Below are positions 36,641-45,113 of a stretch of 64,000 nt of DNA, in pieces. Under the pieces are notes generated by a model, which searched no databases, was not told the origin of the DNA, and was given only the letters and a program-made list of their open reading frames with translations. Every line of letters begins with the position of its first letter. Position 1 is the stretch's first letter. Origin of the DNA: Thiomonas delicata (GTDB lineage Bacteria; Pseudomonadota; Gammaproteobacteria; Burkholderiales; Burkholderiaceae_C); contig NZ_LT592170.1 in NCBI RefSeq assembly GCF_900088825.1, forward strand, positions 1,104,852-1,168,851, in the 5' to 3' direction. The position numbers and the translations under genes are program-made.

Positions 36641-38772
36641 TGCTCGCAAAAGTCATCACCCTCAAACCCGGCGCACCCAGCAAGGGATTCGCCCACGTCA
36701 TGCGCTACGTCATGCGCGCCCACGACGAACTGCCGCCCGGACAGACCCTGGACGGCGGCCACTTCAATATCGACGACGATCAGCTCTACTGGACGCTCGA
36801 CGAACATCGCCTCGCCTACGCAGAAGACCTCGCCGGCGTCTGTGATGGCACAGCCCGAGACTGCGAGCGCAAGGGCCGGTTCAAGGGCAACCCCGTCTAT
36901 CACGTCGCCATCACCTGGCAGGAGGGCGAACATCCCACGGTGCAGCAGGCCGAACACGCCTGCAAGCACGTCATGGACGCGCTGGGATTTGGTGAGCATC
37001 AGGCCGCCTGGGCCACCCACCGCGACACCGACAACGATCATGTGCACCTGGTCATCAACCGCGTGCACCCGGAAAAACTCATCGCTGTGCAGCCGCCGTT
37101 CAAGAAAGACTATTTCATCCTCGACCGCTGCATGCGCGAACTCGAACTCGAATTCGGCTATGCCCGCGCCAACGGCCCCTACATCACCCTGGACACCGAC
37201 CAGGGGCCGACCATCGTGCGCATGAGCCGGGCGGAACGCCGGGAGCGTGGGCTGCTGAAAGAAGACGGCGCGCTGCGACTGACCCGTGGCGCAGCCGCAG
37301 CGGAATACCGGCTCGGCGCCGACTCCTTCCAGTCCTGGGTCGCCGTCCATCCCGCCCGAGACCTGCGCGCCGCACTGCAAGCCCCCAGCTCGACCTGGGC
37401 CGATGCCCATCAGGCTCTGGCGCAGCACGGCGTCACCCTTCAGGCCAAGGGCTCCGGGCTGGTGGTCACCACCCAGCTTGATAATGGCCGCATCCTGGCC
37501 GCCAAAGCCTCTCAACTGGGGCGCTGGGCCAGCAAGGCCGAACTGGAAAAACGACTCGGCCCCTTCGTCCCTGCACTGCAAACCCAGGCAGGGACACCGA
37601 AGGCCTACGCGCAGTACGTCAAGACCAGCCGCCGCCAAACCGACAAACCGGAACGCGCGCCCCAAAAAATCTCAGCCCGCGACCCCGACCTCCGCGCGCT
37701 GCGCCGACAACTGCGCGCAGATGCCCGCGCGGCCCTCGCCGCCCGCTTCGAAGCCGAACAAGCCGCAGCGCGCGCGCAGCGGCCCCAGCAGCGCGCCGAA
37801 CTGCGCAGCCGCCACCAGCGCGAACGGCAGGAACTGGCCGCGCAAACCCGCCAGGAGCGCAAGACCCTGACCACCCAAGCCCGGCAGCAGGGCCAGCCGC
37901 TCGCCGTGGTGCAATCCCTGTGGGCGCTCAAGGCGGCGCAGCAGCGCGAAGCCTTGCAGAAGCGTCAGGCGGCAGAGCGCAAGGCGCTCTCGGTCAAATT
38001 GCCCAAGCAGGAAGTCTGGCGCAAGTGGGTGGAGCGCGAAGCAAGCCAAGGCGATGAAGCGGCGCAGGCCGCGTTGCGCGGCATTCGTTACCGCGAGCAG
38101 CGCAAGAAGAACCAACAGCAGGACGGCATCGAGGGCGAGGAACTCGACCCGCTGCGCAAGCTCACGCTGGCCGGACTGGAGGCGCAGATCGACCGCAAAC
38201 GCCAGCTCGTGCTGTACCGCGACGCGCAGGGGCGGGACAGATTCACCGACACCGGCCCGCGTATCGTCCTGCACGACAAGGGCGCGGACAGTCTGGAAGC
38301 CGCGCTACGCATGGCCGCGCAGAAGTATGGCGGCAAGGTGGACATCACCGGCAGCAGCGAATTCCGGGAACGCGCGGCACGGCAGGCCGTGCGGCTGGGC
38401 ATCGAGGTCATGGATGCCGACTTGCAGGCCGTGGTGCAGGATGAGCAGCGGCGCTTGCAGCGCCCGCCACAGTTGTCCCCAAAGACTGTGGAGAAGTCGG
38501 CCCCGACCGCCGCCAAGCCCTTGAATCCGCAGGCCGACGCTGGCCCGCCCGAAATGCGGGCAGTCGATGCGGCGCTGGCCGCATGGCAGCAGGCCCAGAC
38601 CGACGCGGCGAGAACCCGTGCCGTGCAGGACTGGATGCGCGGCATGGAGCGCATCGAGCAGCAGGGCGGGGATGTGGCCGCGGCGAGCGCGCACAGCCGC
38701 AAGGCGCTGGGCGGGCGTTATGCCGGGTTCATGCGGGAGGTTAAAGAACTGGTGAACGAACGGCTGCGCTGA
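36640..38772 (+). CDS. TraI/MobP-type relaxase
   Basis: The product has 710 residues from ATG 36640. The relaxase domain (1-260) holds a candidate catalytic Tyr23 (HVMRYVMRAHDE) and the three-His motif HRDTDNDHVH (127-136) for the metal. Residues 370-470 are an Arg/Gln-rich coiled coil. A domain like LPD7 lies at about 525-610 (RKRQLVLYRDAQGRDRFTDTG). It nicks oriT and leads the strand into the recipient. It is coupled to mobC. The plan resembles IncP TraI. Confidence 0.88.
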   Translation: MLAKVITLKPGAPSKGFAHVMRYVMRAHDELPPGQTLDGGHFNIDDDQLYWTLDEHRLAYAEDLAGVCDGTARDCERKGRFKGNPVYHVAITWQEGEHPTVQQAEHACKHVMDALGFGEHQAAWATHRDTDNDHVHLVINRVHPEKLIAVQPPFKKDYFILDRCMRELELEFGYARANGPYITLDTDQGPTIVRMSRAERRERGLLKEDGALRLTRGAAAAEYRLGADSFQSWVAVHPARDLRAALQAPSSTWADAHQALAQHGVTLQAKGSGLVVTTQLDNGRILAAKASQLGRWASKAELEKRLGPFVPALQTQAGTPKAYAQYVKTSRRQTDKPERAPQKISARDPDLRALRRQLRADARAALAARFEAEQAAARAQRPQQRAELRSRHQRERQELAAQTRQERKTLTTQARQQGQPLAVVQSLWALKAAQQREALQKRQAAERKALSVKLPKQEVWRKWVEREASQGDEAAQAALRGIRYREQRKKNQQQDGIEGEELDPLRKLTLAGLEAQIDRKRQLVLYRDAQGRDRFTDTGPRIVLHDKGADSLEAALRMAAQKYGGKVDITGSSEFRERAARQAVRLGIEVMDADLQAVVQDEQRRLQRPPQLSPKTVEKSAPTAAKPLNPQADAGPPEMRAVDAALAAWQQAQTDAARTRAVQDWMRGMERIEQQGGDVAAASAHSRKALGGRYAGFMREVKELVNERLR

Positions 38773-39048
38773 GTATGTCAATCCAGCCGAGGTCCACGTC
38801 AACAGCATGAAATCTGGGTGGGCTGTGATTCCAAAGTTACCCCAGTAACCTTGAGCGTTCCATCTGGAACCACATAGTCAGTTCCATCCCTGCGTCAGAA
38901 AGCTCAGCTGTATAGCTCGAGATGGGTCCATAGTGGCTGCCGTCGGCATCGAAACCTAGGGGCCGACCAAGCGCTTTCTGTCATCTAGGTGTCGTCCGTG
39001 ACAAGTACCAGCGAGCGTCCGCTGGGCTAATCGTTGTGAGGCATCGTG
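38773..39048. other. Intergenic, composition shift
   Basis: GC falls here and no gene is convincing. A CTCACAAC-type sequence after the GFA gene stop could be a worn attC site, but I cannot show its structure. Confidence 0.3.
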
Positions 39049-39462
39049 CTACTGCTTCGGTGCTCTTTCAAACTTTGGCAATTGTGGATTCATAAAATCC
39101 CAGGTGGGCGCACTTGATGTGTAGAAATCTAGTTTCGGATGGAATGCTGAAGGATCATCGAGTGTTCCCGCCCGTAAACCGATCATGCCTGGAAGCATTT
39201 CAAGCTTGCTAAACAATTGCGATCCGCAACTTGGGCAAAATAAACGCCAAATCTTGTTTCCACTATCCGCAGTAGTTTCATATGACTTTGGATTTCCCTC
39301 AATTTTCACAGCTATTTCCGGGTAAAACATAGCTGGTGTGAACGCGCTTCCAGAAGTTCGTTGGCAGTCTCTGCAGTGGCAATTGCCAGAGAAAACTGGC
39401 TCACCTTGGCATTTATATCGAATGGCTCCACAGAGACATCCACCTGTAAGCACTTGATCCAT
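39049..39462 (-). CDS. GFA/CENP-V-family zinc protein
   Basis: The product has 137 residues. GGCLCGAIRYKCQGEP, CHCRDCQRTSGSAF and LFCPSCGSQLF hold the Cys pairs that bind zinc in glutathione-dependent formaldehyde-activating enzyme (GFA) relatives. The family binds small electrophiles, often via glutathione; substrate unknown. GC is lower than in flanking element genes. It is the last of four leftward genes that look like gene cassettes. Confidence 0.88.
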   Translation of the reverse strand: MDQVLTGGCLCGAIRYKCQGEPVFSGNCHCRDCQRTSGSAFTPAMFYPEIAVKIEGNPKSYETTADSGNKIWRLFCPSCGSQLFSKLEMLPGMIGLRAGTLDDPSAFHPKLDFYTSSAPTWDFMNPQLPKFERAPKQ

Positions 39463-39570
39463 GAGTTATTCCTTTATGTGTTTTTATGTGTCGAGCCGGA
39501 AATTGATACTTGGTGTCGCAGATCGGGGGGGCGAGAAGTGGTGCGTTCCACAAGAACCTTATTAAGTCAG

Positions 39571-39852
39571 CTAGAGATTTGCAAGCCGCGTGGCAGCCAT
39601 AAAAGGTAAGAACTCAATAATTTCATACTCAGCAATTTGTTCTCGATGAAAAGGGTCGTTGGCCACTATGCTTTCGATTTCTGCTCTCGTTTCCGCTTTT
39701 GAAAGAATGACCCCGCCAGTACGAGGTTCCTTGCGTCCGGACAACAGGAAGTGACCGGAAGCATAATAACGTTCCAGAAATTCTTTATGCTCCCCGATAA
39801 GACGATCAACCTCAGATAATGGCTTAATGTAGCGCAGCAATATGACGAACAT
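39571..39852 (-). CDS. YciI-like protein
   Basis: The product has 93 residues. MFVILLRYIKPLSEVDRLIGEHKEFLERYYASGHFLLSGRKEPRTGG follows the ferredoxin-like YciI fold; NDPFHREQIAEYEIIEFLPF ends it, with the expected conserved His/Asp. Function is unproven (possible small-molecule enzyme). Its end codon sits in CTCTAGC, resembling the neighbouring OsmC stop context. It is a typical integron-cassette-type gene. Confidence 0.82.
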   Translation of the reverse strand: MFVILLRYIKPLSEVDRLIGEHKEFLERYYASGHFLLSGRKEPRTGGVILSKAETRAEIESIVANDPFHREQIAEYEIIEFLPFMAATRLANL

Positions 39853-39900
39853 GCAATTGTTCTCCGAGTATTGGTTGATGCGGGGTCCAGTGCTGATTTC

Positions 39901-40431
39901 TTACCGTTCAACTTGACGGGCGTGGTGTCGGCTTGTCGGCGGAGCGTCCCTCTCGACGTGCAAGTTATGAGTTGCGTGCCTTACCATGATGCTGACAGCC
40001 TCGTCATTGACCACGGTTTGCACTGCTTCTTGCCACCCAAACCGTTCGTACAGTCTCTGTTGGTCCGGCGTGTAAAGATAGAGTGCCTGAACGCCGAGAT
40101 CGAGACTCCTTTTGATGCACTCAGCGATCATGGAAGAGCCTATGCCCTGCCCACGAAGGCCCTTCGGAATGAACACCTCACCAAGCCAATGCTCCTTGTC
40201 GGGGTGAGCGGGAAGCTCAAAGCGTTTGATGCTCGCCGTCCCTAGAAAGTCATTCTCGGCAGAAAGCGCTACCAGCGTGAAGGGTACTTCATGCGCTTGC
40301 GATCTTGCCGCCAATCGTTCCTCAATAGCTAACAATGAGGCCCACGGTGGAAAGGCACCCCACTCGTCATGCAAAAACGCGGCAATTTTTGTAATTAGGT
40401 ACCGATGGTCGGCTAAGAGCTCAATACGCAT
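39901..40431 (-). CDS. GNAT-family N-acetyltransferase in a cassette
   Basis: The product has 176 residues. The acetyl-CoA loop is GEVFIPKGLRGQGIGSSMIAECI; ALYLYTPDQQRLYERFGWQEA completes motif B. The substrate is not readable; antibiotic or small-amine acetylation is common in such cassettes. The ATG (40431) lies inside GTTATGC, the right core site of an attC-like sequence. The last ~23 residues (HATHNLHVER onward) are encoded by a second attC-like sequence. GC is low relative to the element. Confidence 0.85.
   Translation of the reverse strand: MRIELLADHRYLITKIAAFLHDEWGAFPPWASLLAIEERLAARSQAHEVPFTLVALSAENDFLGTASIKRFELPAHPDKEHWLGEVFIPKGLRGQGIGSSMIAECIKRSLDLGVQALYLYTPDQQRLYERFGWQEAVQTVVNDEAVSIMVRHATHNLHVERDAPPTSRHHARQVER
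39906..39970 (-). other. attC-like site at the end of the GNAT gene
   Basis: On the minus strand, TCATAAC at one end and GTTGAAC at the other enclose 65 bp. The inner arms AACTTG(C)ACG and CGTCAAGTT pair with one extra base, like the extrahelical base of attC stems. Core boxes are degenerate. Confidence 0.4.
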
Positions 40432-40493
40432 AACGAGTGGGGCTAAAGGGCTGCGCGTTTTTTTTGCCCAGGCTCCTGTTGCGAGGGTTAGAG
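40428..40493 (-). other. attC-like site between OsmC and GNAT genes
   Basis: On the minus strand, CTCTAAC (holding the OsmC stop TAA) and GTTATGC (holding the GNAT start ATG) stand 66 bp apart, in the RYYYAAC...GTTRRRY order of integron attC sites. The centre contains a GGGC/GCCC stem around an A8 run. Confidence 0.5.
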
Positions 40494-40952
40494 AACTGGC
40501 TCACATCGCACCTCGTTTTTCACGGAATTAGCTATAAAGCACTGTTCGTGAGCTTCATGGTGCATTTGACTGATTTGCTCCTGCGTTGGTAAACGCTCTC
40601 CCGAAAAGTGGACTTTTGGTCGAAGCGTGACCACGGTCATGGCCATTTTCTCTTCCGCGTTTTTCTCCATCACGCCAAGCGCTGCATCAAAGTATCTATC
40701 AATCCGAAACTTTTGTTTAGCTGCGATGGACAGAAACCACAGCATATGACAGCTCGAGAGTGAGGCAATAAATGCCTCTTTGGGGTCCACTGCCGATGTG
40801 TCAGACATCGGAGGGGAAACAACGTGTGGAGATGAGGAGCCCGGTACTTCCAAGCCACCGTCAAAACGAAGCACATGCTTTCTGCTGTAGCGATTGTCAA
40901 GAAAGTCCTGCCCTTGCCTTAGCCAAAGTACTTCTGCAGTATAGTGTGTCAT
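40488..40952 (-). CDS. OsmC/Ohr-like family protein
   Basis: The product has 154 residues from ATG 40952. MSDTSAVDPKEAFIASLSSCHMLWFLSIAAKQKF carries one conserved Cys; the second is near QCFIANSVKNEVRC. OsmC/Ohr proteins reduce organic hydroperoxides with paired cysteines. It starts behind a GTTATGC box at 40990-40996 and ends inside another attC-like site, so it appears to be a complete cassette of about 560 bp. Confidence 0.85.
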   Translation of the reverse strand: MTHYTAEVLWLRQGQDFLDNRYSRKHVLRFDGGLEVPGSSSPHVVSPPMSDTSAVDPKEAFIASLSSCHMLWFLSIAAKQKFRIDRYFDAALGVMEKNAEEKMAMTVVTLRPKVHFSGERLPTQEQISQMHHEAHEQCFIANSVKNEVRCEPVL

Positions 40953-41377
40953 GATCAATTCTAATGTTCGCCAGAACCAGCGTGCAAAAGCATAACGAAG
41001 CGGCGTTTTTTCATGTCCGAGTAAATGAACTGAACCGCCCCGGGTTTGCGGAGGCCCGTTGGTTTGAGTCAGAACGAGCTGGTCTGAGGCCAAGCGGGTT
41101 TGCTTGACTATTTGGCCATTGTCTCTCTTTTTTAGCGGTGCGCAGGTGCCGCCGGAGGCAACTGGTTGAGCCATGGGTTTTCATGGTTCCCCCTTTTTTT
41201 GTTTCAGCATGACTCCAGCACCGAACTTCGCTGGACTACGCCACAGCCCGTTGTGGCAGGTTTATCAATAGCTTACGTGAGTTCATCCTATGCCGGTGCT
41301 TTCCGAAACTTGACCCGGCTTCCGTCCGCTTGGCTCCTAACAGGCTCCTGGAAACCGCGTCTTTCCGAGGAGTCATC
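40953..41377. other. Gap with cassette boundary and integrase upstream region
   Basis: GCATAACGA at 40990 repeats the core box found at 40428. Toward the integrase lies a GCCACA...TGTGGC hairpin (about 41240-41257). An attachment site for the integrase is expected just upstream of 41378, but no repeat partner was found in this window. Confidence 0.35.
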
Positions 41378-42577
41378 ATGGCTAAGATCAAACTCACCAA
41401 GTCCGCAGTCGATGCGGCAAAACCCCAGGCGCAGCCCATCGAGCTGCGTGACACGCTTGTTCCCGGCTTCCTGTGCAAGGTTACACCGGCCGGTCGCAAG
41501 GTCTTCATGCTCCAGTACCGGACGAATGCCGGCGAACGGCGCAAGCCGGCGCTGGGCATGTACGGAGAACTGACCGTCGAACAGGCCCGCTCGCTGGCGC
41601 AGAACTGGCTGGCTGAGGTTCGCCGAGGCGGCGATCCTGGTGCCGCCAAGACCGAGGCGCGCAAGGCACCCACTGTTGCGGAGTTGTGCAAGAAATTCAT
41701 GGAGGACTACTCCAAGAAGCGCAACAAGGCCAGCACCCAGGTCGGCTATCAAGGCGTCATCGATCGCTGCATCATCCCGCTGCTGGGCCGCAAGAAGGTT
41801 CACGACGTGAAGCGGCCTGACGTTGCCGGATTGATGGAAAAACTTTCGTACAAGCAGACCGAGGCGAACAAGGCGTTCAGCATCCTGCGCAAGATGTTCA
41901 ACTTGGCCGAGGTGTGGGGCTATCGGCCTGACGGCACGAATCCTTGCCGCCATGTCCCGATGTTCCCTGCAGGCAAGTCCACCCACCTCATCAGTGACGA
42001 GGACATGGGCAAGCTGTTCCGGCAGCTCGACAAGATCGAGACCGAAGGGTTGGAGAACTACGTCATCCCTCTGGCGATCCGTCTGCAATTCGAGTTTGCC
42101 GGCCGCCGCTCCGAAATCGTCACGCTCCAATGGGAATGGGTCGATCTGGAGAACCGGAGGGTGGTCTGGCCTGACAGCAAGACAGGTGGCATGTCCAAGC
42201 CTTTGAGTGAGGAAGCCTACCGGCTGCTTTCGACGGCGCCGAGGCAGAAAGGCAATCCCTACGTGCTGCCGTCGCCACGCCATCCGGGGCAGCACCTGAC
42301 GACGGGCGAGTATTACGGCGGCTGGTGCCGTGCGCTCAAGGCGGCGGGCGCGACGCATGTGGGTACGCACGGCATCCGCCATCGCTCGGCGACCGACATT
42401 GCCAATTCGGGTATCCCGGTCAAGGTCGGCATGGCGCTGACGGCGCACAAGACCGTGGTGATGTTCATGCGCTATGTCCATACCGAGGACGATCCGATAC
42501 GCAAGGCGGCCGAACTGGTGGCGAATCGTCGCAAGACAATCACCGGCGAGCAGCGCCCTGCGGAGGTGGTCGCATGA
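41378..42577 (+). CDS. int: Tyrosine recombinase (ICE integrase)
   Basis: The product has 399 residues from ATG 41378, with CGAGGAG ahead. Residues 1-90 form the DUF4102 arm domain (LTKSAVDAAKPQAQPIELRDTLVPGFLCKVTPAGRKVFMLQY, in family order); catalytic residues are Arg243 (AGRRSE), His331/Arg334 (HGIRH), His357 (AHKT) and Tyr366 (FMRYVHT). It integrates and excises a genomic island, as in Tn4371-type ICEs, where int is the left-most gene. Its stop overlaps the DUF1016 gene start (ATGA). Confidence 0.93.
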   Translation: MAKIKLTKSAVDAAKPQAQPIELRDTLVPGFLCKVTPAGRKVFMLQYRTNAGERRKPALGMYGELTVEQARSLAQNWLAEVRRGGDPGAAKTEARKAPTVAELCKKFMEDYSKKRNKASTQVGYQGVIDRCIIPLLGRKKVHDVKRPDVAGLMEKLSYKQTEANKAFSILRKMFNLAEVWGYRPDGTNPCRHVPMFPAGKSTHLISDEDMGKLFRQLDKIETEGLENYVIPLAIRLQFEFAGRRSEIVTLQWEWVDLENRRVVWPDSKTGGMSKPLSEEAYRLLSTAPRQKGNPYVLPSPRHPGQHLTTGEYYGGWCRALKAAGATHVGTHGIRHRSATDIANSGIPVKVGMALTAHKTVVMFMRYVHTEDDPIRKAAELVANRRKTITGEQRPAEVVA

Positions 42578-43743
42578 GCAAGGGAACGCTTTCCACGACG
42601 ACCGCGAAAGGCGCCGCCGTCCCAGCCGGCTATGCCGGCATCCACAGCGGCATCGTCGAATTGCTCGATGCCGCGCGCCAGGCGGCAGCACGCAGCGTCA
42701 ATGCGTTGATGACGGCGAGCTATTGGGAAATTGGCCGCCGCATCGTGGAAGCCGAGCAGCAGGGCAAGCGCCGTGCGGGGTACGGCGAGCAGTTGATCGA
42801 ACGGCTGTCCAGTGACCTGACTGGGCGGTTCGGGCGGGGCTTCGGTGTCAACAACCTGGAGAACATGCGGCGCTTCTTTCTCGCGTATCCCCGTTCGGTG
42901 ATTTCCCAGACACTGTCTGGGAAATTGCGAAACGAAGTGGCTTCTGAGAAATCCCAGGCAGTGTCTGGGAAATTGAGCCTGTCCGATCTGGCGCACGCCT
43001 TCACGCTGCCGTGGTCGGCCTACGTGCGGCTGCTGTCAGTCAAGGACGACCATGCCCGCCAGTTCTATGAAGCCGAAGCCCTGCGCGGTGGCTGGAGCGT
43101 GCGCCAGCTCGACCGGCAGATCGGCAGCCAGTTCTACGAACGCACGGCGCTGTCGAAGAACAAGACGGCGATGCTGGTCAAAGGCGCCGTGCCGAAGCCG
43201 GAAGATGCCGTCACGCCCGACGACGCGATCAAAGACCCGTATGTGCTGGAATTTCTGGACCTCAAGGACGAGTATTCGGAGTCCGATCTTGAACAGGCCC
43301 TGATCCATCGGCTGCAAGACTTCCTGCTCGAACTCGGTGAGGGCTTCACATTTGTTGGACGACAGCGGCGGTTGCGCATCGACCAGACCTGGTATCGGGT
43401 CGATCTGCTGTTCTTCCATCGGCGGCTGCGCTGCCTCGTCATCATTGACTTGAAGCTCGGTGCCCTGACGCATGCCGATGTGGGCCAGATGCACTTGTAC
43501 TGCAACTATGCGAAGGAGCACTGGACGTTTCACGACGAGAACCCGCCCGTGGGTCTGATCCTGTGCGCGGACAAGGGTCACGCTTTGGCGCGGTATGCGT
43601 TGGAAGGTTTGCCCAGCAAGGTCATGGCAGCAAACTATCGAACCGTGTTGCCGGATGCCGAACTGCTGCAAAAGGAATTGGAGAACACGCGGCGTCTGCT
43701 GGAATCTCACGCAACGATTCGTCCCAAGACTCGCAAGCGATAA
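42574..43743 (+). CDS. DUF1016 (YhcG) PD-(D/E)xK nuclease
   Basis: The product has 389 residues from ATG 42574. The N-terminal DUF1016 part (about 20-180) has ALMTASYWEIGRRIVEAEQQGK and LSWSAYVRLL-like helices; the C-terminal nuclease has YRVDLLFFHRRLRCLVIIDLKLG, giving Asp and the D-x-K of a PD-(D/E)xK core. YhcG proteins are associated with defence islands and ICE boundaries. It is coupled to int by four bases. A palindromic repeat within the N-terminal half adds a TLSGK-containing insert of variable length. Confidence 0.88.
   Translation: MSKGTLSTTTAKGAAVPAGYAGIHSGIVELLDAARQAAARSVNALMTASYWEIGRRIVEAEQQGKRRAGYGEQLIERLSSDLTGRFGRGFGVNNLENMRRFFLAYPRSVISQTLSGKLRNEVASEKSQAVSGKLSLSDLAHAFTLPWSAYVRLLSVKDDHARQFYEAEALRGGWSVRQLDRQIGSQFYERTALSKNKTAMLVKGAVPKPEDAVTPDDAIKDPYVLEFLDLKDEYSESDLEQALIHRLQDFLLELGEGFTFVGRQRRLRIDQTWYRVDLLFFHRRLRCLVIIDLKLGALTHADVGQMHLYCNYAKEHWTFHDENPPVGLILCADKGHALARYALEGLPSKVMAANYRTVLPDAELLQKELENTRRLLESHATIRPKTRKR
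42901..42975. repeat. Palindromic direct repeat inside the DUF1016 gene
   Basis: A near-perfect palindrome with 12-bp arms (ATTTCCCAGACA) and one central base spans 42901-42925. A second, partly decayed copy (CCCAGGCAGTGTCTGGG) starts 49 bp later. The reading frame is kept (SQTLSGK / SQAVSGK). Confidence 0.6.
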
Positions 43744-44101
43744 CGGTGCGTCCCGGCGTCCCGGCGTCCCGGCGTCCCGGCGTGCCGCCGTCGCGCTGCG
43801 CATCGAGCCTCGCTGCGCGAGTCTCGCCTCATTCGGGCTTTCATCGTTCCCTCGCTCTGCTCGGCTGACGCCTCCGGTCCTTGAGGGCCTGCGCGCTCCG
43901 CTTGCCCATCCGTGCCTTCGTTGGAGGTGGGGTGGGCGGTCTTGCTGTTCCCTATCACCGTACCACGGCGTTCTCGCCGTCAAGGGCTGCGCGTGCCTTG
44001 CACGCTTGCGGCCGTGGCCGTCCATGACCCTGTGACAGCTTGCGCTGCGCCGTGCTGGCGCCGGTTCCGGGCAATTCCGCCCGAGCAACCGGAGCACGAT
44101 C

Positions 44102-44608
44102 ATGTCGCAACTCTCTCTCGCTTTCGATTCCTCGCTGCTGGTGCGTGACAGCCAGGGGCGCTACATGCTGGCCACCGCCGATCAGATCCTGGAGGCGGCC
44201 CGCCAGGTCATCGACCAGAAGATCCCGCGCGGTGCGCTGTTCACATCGCCGACGCTGGTCAAGGACTACCTGCGCACCAAGCTGGCCGGCTTCGAGTATG
44301 AAGTCTTCGCGGCACTGTTCCTCGACAGCCAGCATCGGCTGATCGAGTACGCCGAGCTGTTCCGTGGCACCATCGACTCGGCGGCGGTGTACCCGCGCGA
44401 AGTCGTGAAGACGGCACTGCGGTTCAACGCAGCGGCAGTGATCTTCTCGCACAACCATCCGAGCGGGAACCCCGAGCCAAGCCAGGCCGACAGACAGATA
44501 ACCCAGCGGCTCAAGGAGGCGCTGGCATTGGTGGACGTGCGCACACTGGATCACATCGTCGTCGGTGGCGAGTCCACAGAGTCCTTCGCCGAACGGGGGC
44601 TGTTGTGA
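44102..44608 (+). CDS. radC: RadC/JAMM-domain protein (copy 1)
   Basis: The product has 168 residues from ATG 44102. The MPN+ motif SHNHPSGNPEPSQAD gives HxH-x7-S-x2-D, a metal-binding JAMM site; the Glu lies in YEVFAALFLD. RadC-like proteins are common in ICEs, usually beside DUF932 and antirestriction genes; their biochemical role is not settled. It differs from copy 2 (50253) at about 25 residues, so the duplication is not recent. A terminator follows. Confidence 0.9.
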   Translation: MSQLSLAFDSSLLVRDSQGRYMLATADQILEAARQVIDQKIPRGALFTSPTLVKDYLRTKLAGFEYEVFAALFLDSQHRLIEYAELFRGTIDSAAVYPREVVKTALRFNAAAVIFSHNHPSGNPEPSQADRQITQRLKEALALVDVRTLDHIVVGGESTESFAERGLL

Positions 44609-44612
44609 TCCC

Positions 44613-44635
44613 GGGGGTTTCGGCCCCCTTTTTGC
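44613..44635 (+). terminator. Rho-independent terminator after radC copy 1
   Basis: GGGGG/CCCCC stem with a short TTTCGG loop, followed by TTTTT, directly after the stop. Confidence 0.8.
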
Positions 44636-44800
44636 TGCGCCTTATGTCGAACTCTCCGGCCCCATGAGCCTTCGCGCCTGCGGCGCTGCGCGCTTCGCTT
44701 GCACGGGGTCTGCGCCATCTACGGCCGTTGCCAGAACTTCTATCTTCCCTCGCTCATCATCTGATCCGCGACTGTAGTCCGCATCGGCGCGCCTTGACGC

Positions 44801-44840
44801 TTCGGTGCGTTTTGGTGCATTTCGGTGTAAGCTGGTGATC
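44801..44840. promoter_or_regulatory. Four 10-bp GGTG repeats upstream of the RHH gene
   Basis: TTCGGTGCGT, TTTGGTGCAT, TTCGGTGTAA and GCTGGTGATC follow each other with GGTG exactly every 10 bp, 29 bp upstream of ATG 44869. One helical turn per unit fits cooperative binding by a ribbon-helix-helix protein. Confidence 0.6.
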
Positions 44841-44868
44841 GAGTTTCATATTGGTTGGTCCGACGCTT

Positions 44869-45060
44869 ATGCCTCAATCGCAACCGCTCAAGCGCTTCAC
44901 AGTCTCCCTTGATGCTGAGGACTACGAGGCTTTGCGCAAGCTGGCTGAAGCGCAACGTCCGCCGTTGCCGCTCCAGTACGTTGTGCGCTTGGCCATCCGG
45001 CGCTTTCTGGATCAGCCTGAAGGTACGGTTCTTCGGCCCATTGAGGACGATACACGGTGA
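44869..45060 (+). CDS. Ribbon-helix-helix (CopG/Arc-like) regulator
   Basis: The product has 63 residues from ATG 44869. LKRFTVSLDAEDYEALRKLAEAQRPPL and LQYVVRLAIRRFLD form the beta-strand and two helices of an RHH DNA-binding dimer. It precedes the two large ATPase genes by 53 bp and follows a four-unit 10-bp repeat, so it probably represses its own operon. It could alternatively be an orphan antitoxin-type protein. Confidence 0.7.
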   Translation: MPQSQPLKRFTVSLDAEDYEALRKLAEAQRPPLPLQYVVRLAIRRFLDQPEGTVLRPIEDDTR

Positions 45061-45113
45061 AGCGAACAATGAGATTGGCTATGCCATAAAGGACGCAATG
45101 CAGCGAGGGGAGT

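Larger units (their letters stand above)
43747..44780. repeat. Direct repeat DR1 carrying radC
   Basis: The ~1030-bp stretch matches 49938-51033: a noncoding leader with GCGTTCTCGCCGTCAAGGGC, the radC gene, its terminator and a tail ending near CATCCGCGACTGTAG. It starts with a GTCCCGGC tandem (four copies, 43748-43780), where DR2 has one. DR2 also has an extra ~120 bp behind radC. The leader holds many short hairpins but no gene. Confidence 0.85.

Noticed and set aside
41166-41377. Attachment site attL of the integrase
   Set aside because: Expected here, but no matching second copy exists in the window and no tRNA end is visible, so it cannot be supported.
41288-42691. 467-codon leftward open frame over the integrase
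   Set aside because: Shadow of the integrase gene; its composition is typical of antisense frames.
43748-43790. Short GC-rich tandem repeat as a possible CRISPR array
   Set aside because: Units are 8 bp without spacers; it is a simple tandem repeat in the radC leader. No CRISPR or cas gene was seen.
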